A DNA stretch of 64,000 nucleotides from Wurfbainia villosa (Eukaryota; Streptophyta; Magnoliopsida; Zingiberales; Zingiberaceae), in assembly GCA_025175895.1 (NCBI GenBank), contig CM046003.1:95307172-95371171 (forward strand), read 5' to 3'. How positions within the stretch are numbered: position 1 is the stretch's first letter; each line of letters starts with the position of its first letter. A program made the position numbers and the translations under genes. This document shows positions 57,239-64,000 of the stretch, one piece after another. Below the pieces are notes generated by a model. That model saw only the letters and a list, made by a program, of their open reading frames with translations, had not been told where the DNA came from and made no database searches.

Positions 57239-57246
57239 TATAAAAG
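57239..57246 (+). promoter_or_regulatory. TATA box of solo LTR J
   Basis: TATAAAAG just downstream of the palindrome cluster. A solo LTR like this can still act as a promoter for flanking DNA; nothing coding is seen downstream. Confidence 0.6.
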
Positions 57247-57719
57247 TAGCTCGTGAAGGAGGATTTGGCAAGGATTTTCTTGGGCGATTTGAAAGGGAAT
57301 AGTTGGTGCTTTTCAGTCCTTCAAGGCTAGTCCAAGACGATCAACAAGCAATCATTCCAAAGCTCTTTGTAAAGTTTTCTTTACTTGTATTTTATTGTAT
57401 TTGCTTGTATTTATTGTGTATTACTTTTGTAATCATTGTAAGAGGTTTCTCCGCCTCCTACTTATTATCGAGAAGGAGTTTTTGTGATTAATGGTGGTGT
57501 TTGCATCGCTAGGGCTTATTCGAGCCCAACCCGTGGAGTAGGAACCCTAAGGTTCTAAACCATGTTATATTTGGTATTGTGTGCTTGTGTTGTGTATTTG
57601 TGTTTATCATTATATATTCCGCTGTGTACACTAACATTTGTAGCGAGAACATGATCGATTTCCATTTACACAATGTATGTGTCATTCACCCCCCTCTAGC
57701 GACGTACCGATTCCCAACA

Positions 57720-59470
57720 TAAGACACTCGGCTTAGGCCTTATACGAGTGGACTACTCCCACTCTGTGAGCCAAGTCCAAGTGTTATTACTCATGTTGAG
57801 CAACTCAGTGCAATCGGATACTTCTACTCATGTTGAGTTCTCGAGATCCTCAGCGACCTAGAGCACCGAGGAACTTACTCGTGCTGAGCTCTCGCGAGTG
57901 CTGCTGACCACATTGTCGACTACTTCAAGCGTTGTCGAGTACTCACCGAGCACTACCTAGCAACGTCGAGTACACCCGATTGAGAATCGGGGCTTTCTCG
58001 AGCACTGCACAAGAAAAACTCCCAAGCACCATTATCATCAAGCACCACTAGGTGCCTGAGCATTGTGTGCCCAAGCACCGCTCACGCGACTCTAGGTTTC
58101 TCATCGGGCCTGAGCACCTCTGTTTCCAAGTTCCACGTCACTCGAGCAACATTGTGCCCGAACTCTATGTCTCACCCAAGCATCTTGTCACATTGTGCGC
58201 GTCTCAAGCACCTCTGCGTGCATAGGCGCTCTAAGCACCGCAAGCCACATCTCGAGTGTGCACGTTTCTGAGAGCCTCAGCATGCCTGAGCACCACTGCG
58301 CCCGAGCATTGCATCGGCTTGTATCTCTCCGCACCTTGGATTCAACCATGAGTCACTCGAGTACTTCTGGCGCCCGAGCACCCCATTCTTGGGGTTGCCC
58401 GAGCACCACTGGGCCCGAGCACCACGGTGCACTTGAGCACTACAGTGCCAGAGCATCGCAGAACTTCGCGCACGTGGGCCCGAGCACCTCTGCGTGCTTG
58501 AGCACCTAACATGTGTGGCCCGAGCACCTTGTGTGCACCCGAGCAGCGCACGCCACGTGTGCATCTCGAACACCTCTACGTGTTTGGGTGCCCCCCAAGC
58601 ACCATGACTCGGCGCTTGTTCCACGCTTCAGAGCACCATGCTCCTGAGCAAGTACACTTGAGCCTCGTGCTCATGCACCTAGAACTGAGTGCGCATAAGT
58701 CTTGAACATGATTGAGAACCATGCCCCTGGCATCCTAAGCACCTCTACATTCTCAGGAAATTTTGCGCGCAGCCGAACACGCATGCCAAGTACTTCTCAG
58801 GCTTCCTGAGCACCTCAGTGTGCACAAGCATCCTGAGAAGACTCTGCGCCTGTAATTTCTAGTCGGGTTCGCAAGCTTCTTACTCGTGAATTCATTGATT
58901 TCTTGATCGATGAAGTGCATCATACCAACCTGACTCTGAAACCAATGTTGGGTGATGAATTAAGTAAATCACAAATTTACTTTGTAAAAATAAAATTATA
59001 CTTGATTGGTGATGCACACAATTCTGAAACTGCACTTTTCAGAATTGTTCCAAACTTTGATCATGGATGGTTTGCTTGCAATCAAGATGATAGTCACGAA
59101 GATCGAACTATCACCGCAGTTTCACAACGTCTCAACTCACAACCTAATGATGTTAAGATAAAAGTTATCTTGTTCTACTCAACAAGATGAGAATGAAGGG
59201 TATCTTATTCTCCTCGACAATATGAGAACTCTCCAAGTTCTTCTCCCTTCTTTCTCCTTTGTATACCCCTGCACTTCCCTTGCACACACTTTCACTTTCC
59301 TTGCATTCACTTACACTCCTTATCATACTTCACACAAGAAGTCTATTTATATAGGAGAAGATGAGAATTTGGATGGTCAAGCCAAAGGGGAGTTACTAAC
59401 ATCTACTTATGTTAGTGGAGTCATGAGATAACTCCATTATCTCATTTGAATGCCCCATAGTGGGCATAAG
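57720..59470. other. Unassigned repeat-derived tract with GAGCACC-type repeats
   Basis: From about 57900 to 58850 the sequence is a loose series of CCGAGCACC / TTGAGCACC / CCTGAGCACC motifs spaced 15-40 bp. The region beyond 58860 is AT-richer with no gene recognised. On the minus strand TCCTATATAAATAGAC (59341-59356) is a strong TATA-like box, so part of this tract may be the LTR of a minus-strand element, perhaps copia E, whose leader it adjoins at 57720. Confidence 0.4.
59341..59356 (-). promoter_or_regulatory. Possible TATA box, minus strand
   Basis: TCCTATATAAATAGAC on the minus strand in an otherwise unassigned tract. It has the form of an LTR core promoter, but no LTR ends could be fixed around it. 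Confidence 0.35.
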
Positions 59471-60712
59471 TTGTTGGTGCAGGGGCACCAGATAATCGAA
59501 CCTGAATTCTAATTATGGCAAAGGTACAAAGTTAAATCATACTGTTATCTCATATACTATGTTAAGTGTGCATAGCTTGAATAGTTTTAGCTAAAATCAA
59601 AGACGTCGGTGGGTCAGCGAAGTCTGGACATCTGTAAAAATCGGGGTGATCAAAGGATCAAATGCTAAGAAATAGGTTAGGGGACCAATGGTAAGCAAGG
59701 TAGGAACCTTGTGTGGAGAGGCAAAATTATGTCCTTAGTATAGGGACAAACTTAGGCGTCGGTCTGAATAAGAATTTCGGAGAAAAGCCAAAGTCAAGAT
59801 CAGATAGTGGAAGAATGTCATTGCTATTATTATATACATTGTGTTAATCTTGTGATGCAGGTGACTGGATGGGAATTCAAGAAGCAAAAATTCTAGCACC
59901 AGTCGACTGGAACCAAGGTGAATAAGAATCAGTCAACTATCACATCAGAATAAAGTTTGTGGTTAAATAGGATCTAGATCTAGACGAAGATGACCAGATC
60001 TAGGCAACTAGAAAGGTCTATAAAAATGGTGTAGGACATAAACCCAATTCATATTTTTCCAAGTGCTCCTACTTCTAGTTTCTACAATCGACATTCTACT
60101 ACTGATCTTCTACAACTCCGACCGTGCACTCCATTCCTTGGATTACCTCACTTAGGCAGATATAAAACTCTGAATTTTTTTTATGGAATAGGCCCATTAG
60201 TCAGTTTCATCCGAAACCAGCTGATGGACCTAGATAGCTCTGAATCATATGATTCGAATACTTATGTGCTCCTCTAGCACTCCATAATACATATGTGACC
60301 TCGGAAAGCATTGTGATATACAATGTTGGGAGCAGCGATTTTTGCCACTTGGGCCCGACATGTGATGTGTGATCGAAAGAACATTTCAAATGCTACGACG
60401 ACGATACCTGCTATCCGAAGCCACCAATGAGTTCCTCGGACTCTCTCATTCATACAGATATAAAACATTTGAATTTTTTGAATGGAATAGGACCATCAAC
60501 CAGTTTTTTTTGAAATTGGTTGATAGACCTAGACAGCTCAGAACCACATAATTCGAAGACCTATGTGCTCCTCTAGCACTCCATAATACGCACGTGATCT
60601 CGGAAAGCATTGTGATACCCCGTGTTGGGACCATCAATTTTTTCCACTCATGCCCGACATGTGATGTGTGATCAAAAGAACATTTCAAATATTACGATGA
60701 TGATACCCACTG
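59471..60712 (+). repeat. Possible truncated LTR of another family
   Basis: TGTTGGTGCAGGGGCACC (from 59472) resembles the start of the solo LTR at 7959 (minus TGTTGGTGCAGTAGGCACC). CAGTCGACTGG and TATAAAAATGG (60014 on) fit a U3-TATA order. No matching 3' end is found; it runs into a duplicated block and then element K. Confidence 0.4.
60134..60712 (+). repeat. Tandem duplication, unit about 299 bp
   Basis: Two diverged copies start around 60135 and 60434; CCTCTAGCACTCCATAATAC occurs at 60271 and 60570, and GACATGTGATGTGTGATC in both. By eye the copies differ at well over a tenth of positions, so the duplication is old. Confidence 0.85.
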
Positions 60713-61219
60713 TGTTGGAGAATTGATCGTCACTAGAGGAGGGGTGAATAGCATTTTGGTACATCGATGATGGGATTTGATCATGCGCTTGCTACAATTA
60801 TATTAGTACGTAGCGGAAATAGAAAATACAAATACAAATACAAATACAAGCACACTACGCAAGATATAACGTGGTCTGGAACCTCAAGGTTCCTACTCCA
60901 TGGGTTGAGCTCAACGAGCTCGAGTGATGACAACACCACTAATAAAAATCCTTCTCAACAATAAGTCGAAGGTGGAGAAATCTCGTACAAGAATTACAAC
61001 ATTAATACAATAGAAATACAACAAGAAAAACTAAGCAATGCACAAAACAAGTAAAGAACACTTTATACAAAAACTTTGGATTGCTTGCTTGTTACTTGCT
61101 TTGGATTGGCCTTGAAGGTATGGAATGTAGCAGCAATTCTCCTCCAAAATTGCCCCAAAAATTGCTGCTCAAATCCTCCACGAGTTACTCCTTTTATGCC
61201 TGCATTGGGCTGGATTCAC

Positions 61220-61610
61220 GTCTGACAGTCGACTGCCAAAAGTACCGTTGTGAGACAACGGACTTAATCCACGTCAGCATTCAAGCCAACAGTTATACTA
61301 GCAGTCGACTTCCATAACCCAACAGTTGACTGTCAGGGTCATAGCCGACTGGCCAGTCGGCTACCGAGCATTCTGTGCTCGTAACCCCGACCAACAATCG
61401 ACTTCCATCCATGGCAGTCAACTGTTCAAGCCATCAGTCGACTACATAATGCTAGCAGTTGACTGTCGGACTATTTTCTACAGTCGAACACCAGTCGAGA
61501 CCGAGCAGTTTGACTGGCCATAATCCCAGTCGATTACTGCAAGTCGATTCGGCTCTCAAGTGTCAAAACACTTGACCAGTCGACTGGCCCAAAGCCCCAA
61601 TCGATTGTTA
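61220..61610. repeat. GTCGAC palindrome cluster, copy K LTR
   Basis: About twelve CAGTCGACTG-like decamers; intact ones include ACAGTCGACTGCC and CCAGTCGACTGGCC. CAGTTGACTG and CAGTCAACTG variants are mixed in. Confidence 0.75.
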
Positions 61611-61799
61611 ACCTCAAACATGAGATTTAACCCCAAGTATGATGCCCTCATACTTGCTAGACCACCCTTAGCCTAGACCTAAGCCTTCTAGCCACCTCTG
61701 TCAGCCTCACGCATATCGGATCCCTCCAAGTCATCCATGACTTGTTCATCCATACGCTAGCTTTCAGGTGCTTCCATCGACTATTGTCATGTTGAGTTG

Positions 61800-62080
61800 G
61801 TCTATACCGCCAAGGCACATTGGGCTTACGCTGCCAAGACTCCCGCTTGGACTTTACGCCGCCAACCATGGGACTTATGCTGCCAAGACTCCACCCTTGG
61901 ACTTTACGCCGCCAATATCACCCCTTGGACTTTCCATTTGCCAAGACTCAAGCTTGGACTTTCCCTTGCCAAGACCCATGCTTGGACTTTCCATGTCAAG
62001 TACCCATGACTTGGACTTTCCCATTGCCAAGTGTCCCACTTGGTCTTTTTATGCCAAGTACACAAGACTTGGACTTCTCC
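61800..62080 (-). repeat. U3 inverted-repeat unit array, copy K LTR
   Basis: Units such as GCCAAGACTCAAGCTTGGAC and GCCAAGACCCATGCTTGG, closest in order to those of copies A and D. Confidence 0.8.
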
Positions 62081-62268
62081 ATCATATGGTCAACCTCACA
62101 TCAATCATATAGTCAAACAATGGTCAAACCATCGTCAAACTTCTCCGATCAATCATGATCCGGGTCGAATGCATCAATAATCTCCCCAAAACATTATCAA
62201 ACATCAAAACACTACTCGAGTCCAACTCGAGTCTGGTCAATCATGATCTGGGCCGATTGCACCAACAA

Positions 62269-62281
62269 TCTCCCCCTTTTT
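62269..62281 (-). other. Polypurine tract of copy K
   Basis: Minus-strand AAAAAGGGGGAGA at the LTR edge, identical to copy A. Confidence 0.85.
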
Positions 62282-64000
62282 GATGTTTGACAAAAACCAA
62301 ATACCTTTAAGTTAAGCAACCTAACTCAAATCTCCTTACAAATTGTCCCAAATTGATAATCCTATAAATTCTCCCCCTTTTTGACATACATGAAAAAGGT
62401 TCTCCTCAAGGAGGTCAATGTCTCATATCCCAATGAGATCTTACAATCTCTCCCTTGGTCCAAAAACACCTAGGATGCCTTCGCTTTTCCTAGTGATAAG
62501 TCTCATATCACTTAAGAGAGGCTTCCTATAAACTCTCATAATTTTCAAATTGGGCATCTCACATTCCCATTTCTCCCCCTTATGAGGAAGAACACATCCA
62601 TCATCCCATGATGGATATCTTCCCCTAAAGGCTTGCTCCCCCTTGACCATTGCACCAACAATGTCCTTAGAGAGTCCCTAAGTCTATAGGAACACTAAAC
62701 CATCAAAGTTAAGGGCAAAAGTTCAAACATGAACTCTCACACACCTTAAAATTGATACACACCCTAAACAACTCTCCTAATCCATATTCAATGGATTTTC
62801 ACACTTTCTAATGTTTTCCAAAGCATTTCCTAGGGTTAGGAGCAGTTAGGGTAGCCTAACATAGCTGAAACATGGGCTAAATATCCTTGTTTATCCGAAA
62901 TCAACTTTGGTAGTCGACTCTTATAGTCACCAGTTGACTGCCATTGACGACAGTCGACTACCATAAGCGACAGTCGACTATTTCTGCAAATGCAGAAATC
63001 AAAATTTAGAAATGAATTTTGGAAATTCATAAGTAATTATACATAATACGAAAAATCATAAAAATTCATATGTATAATACTTATAACAAATACAATAGGA
63101 GAAAAATATTTGAAAAATAATTTACCCATAAAATAATGAAATTGATACAAAGTTCAAAAAATAAGAAAAACTTCAATGTTTTGAGCCCTCTTTGTATCAA
63201 CATCATCAATGGTGATTTATATCAAAAGATAGACTACACCAAAGTTTTCTAAAATGATTTTAAGATGTTTTTGAAAACATATATTGGATCATGATCAATG
63301 GGCTCAATGCACATGACTTGCACATTAGCTTTTCCCATGATCCACCAATGATATAAGATGAGTTTGAGTTCATCTAGATGCAAAAACTATGCACCTTGAA
63401 CTTAACTCATTTCCTAGCTTCTCACATGTGTCTAGGGTGTTTGAAAAACACACATGTCAATTTGATGTGAGATGTGGATTTTGGTTATCCTAATCTAAGA
63501 CCTCATTCATTTTCTAAGGTAACACTACTTGATTCCCTTATACATGGAACTTCAAGTCATGTCATAGTCCTTAAATCAATTTTAATTAATGCATGAATGA
63601 TCATGACATATATAATAATATAAATAAGCATGGTCAATGATCATGATGTCATGGCATAAAATATAAATCTAAGCATACATGACATTAAACCTTAAACCTA
63701 AGCATTATTATGACATATTAAATGATTAAAATAAATATGATGTCATGACATGACATGACATGACAAACAAAGCATGACAAATATAAATTACTAAGGTATT
63801 AAATACCTAAGTGTTAAGCCCAAATTGTCATTTCTAGAATTAAATTCAATTTTGCCTTAATATCACTTATCCCCCAAGTGTGCCAAAAACCCAAAATGGC
63901 ACACCAAGACCTCTAAACCTAGTTTGTACCAATTTGATTGATTTTTCATAATTCTCAAAATAATATTGGCACATCCTAAAATCTTTTATGATTTACATTC
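62282..64000 (-). other. Non-coding tail of copy K
   Basis: Collinear with the tail of copy A through the GGTGATT...ATCAAAAGAT block and the ATGTCATGACAT repeats, to the window edge. GTCGAC palindromes at 62915-62985 occupy the slot that holds GATC-type motifs in B and D. Confidence 0.6.

Larger units (their letters stand above)
47303..57719 (+). repeat. Solo LTR J of the A family, split by copia H
   Basis: Left part 47303-48164 (start TGTTGGTGCAATCG) and right part 56974-57719 (end ATTCCCAACA) give one LTR of about 1608 bp once H and its duplication are removed. TAAGA flanks both outer ends (47298-47302, 57720-57724). It holds the unit array (47455-47740), GTCGAC palindromes (57000-57215), TATAAAAG (57239-57246) and the U5 G/C-run motif (57686 on). 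No internal region is present, so it is a solo LTR. Confidence 0.9.
60713..62267 (-). repeat. 3' LTR of copy K, 1555 bp
   Basis: Ends TGTTGGAGAATTG and TTGCACCAACA. U5 G-run motif (60735 on), palindromes (61220-61610), unit array (61800-62080). It is longer than its relatives at the U3 end because it contains a second polypurine-tract/LTR junction (about 62165-62190). Confidence 0.82.
60713..64000 (-). mobile_element. Copy K: A-family copia element, 3' part, minus strand
   Basis: LTR (60713-62267), polypurine tract (62269-62281) and tail to the window edge. The rest (gag or pol, 5' LTR) lies to the right outside the window. CACTG (60708-60712) is the left half of a possible target duplication. 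Whether K is gag-only or has pol cannot be seen from here. Confidence 0.8.

Noticed and set aside
57720..59470. Possible host gene in the non-LTR region right of solo LTR J.
   Set aside because: No frame above about 115 residues, no conserved domain, and frames overlap the GAGCACC repeat on both strands.

Overview
The window is nuclear DNA from a flowering plant with a large, repeat-dense genome. I see no host gene, rRNA, tRNA or CRISPR array. Nearly every base can be assigned to LTR retrotransposons, one CACTA DNA transposon and their wreckage. The family set (Athila/Tat-like Ty3-gypsy, SIRE-like and Tork/Angela-like Ty1-copia with primer sites complementary to initiator-Met tRNA, CACTA with a transposase-associated domain) is angiosperm; a monocot is my guess, not something proven here. 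Every coding region carries stops or frameshifts.

Layout. 1-1852: start of a minus-strand Ty3-gypsy element (gag, primer site, LTR), abutting and probably inserted into a minus-strand CACTA element (1853-3654). 3658-8204: older sequence with a decayed plant transposon-protein gene (4865-6085) and a solo LTR (6874-7959) bounded by a perfect 5-bp target duplication. 8205-26790: a pile of one copia family with SIRE-like traits, in both orientations. Copies A (+, 8205-15544) and B (-, 15545-21935) have LTR, primer site, a gag-only gene, a long non-coding tail, polypurine tract and LTR, with no pol. Copy C (-, 21994-24536) has the same kind of LTR and tail but an RNase H end just upstream of the tail, making it the visible candidate for the autonomous partner. 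Copy D (-, 24537-26790) is LTR plus tail. A further copy K (-) fills 60713-64000.

26791-47302 is a nest: copia E (-; pol piece 26791-28338, gag piece 46113-46962) is split by copia F (-, 28339-46112), whose leader is split by copia G (+, 34166-43338). To the right, a solo LTR of the A family (J, +, 47303-57719, target duplication TAAGA) is itself split by a full-length copia H (-, 48165-56968, target duplication CAAGG), a sister of F. 57720-60712 holds unassigned repeat-derived DNA, including a degenerate GAGCACC-type tract and a 299-bp duplication.

The most noteworthy signals lie in the LTRs of the A/B/C/D/J/K family. U3 carries an array of about 28-bp units, each an inverted repeat (CCAAG...CTTGG, sometimes swapped together to CCAAC...GTTGG), followed by clusters of a 10-bp palindrome CAGTCGACTG (or, in C and D, CGATCG-type palindromes), then a TATA box. 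U5 ends in a hairpin-like motif with a C-rich loop next to the primer site. Other notable events are an LTR of H that has captured an old primer-binding site, an LTR of K that contains an old polypurine-tract junction, and unequal tandem repeats between the two LTRs of F and of G.
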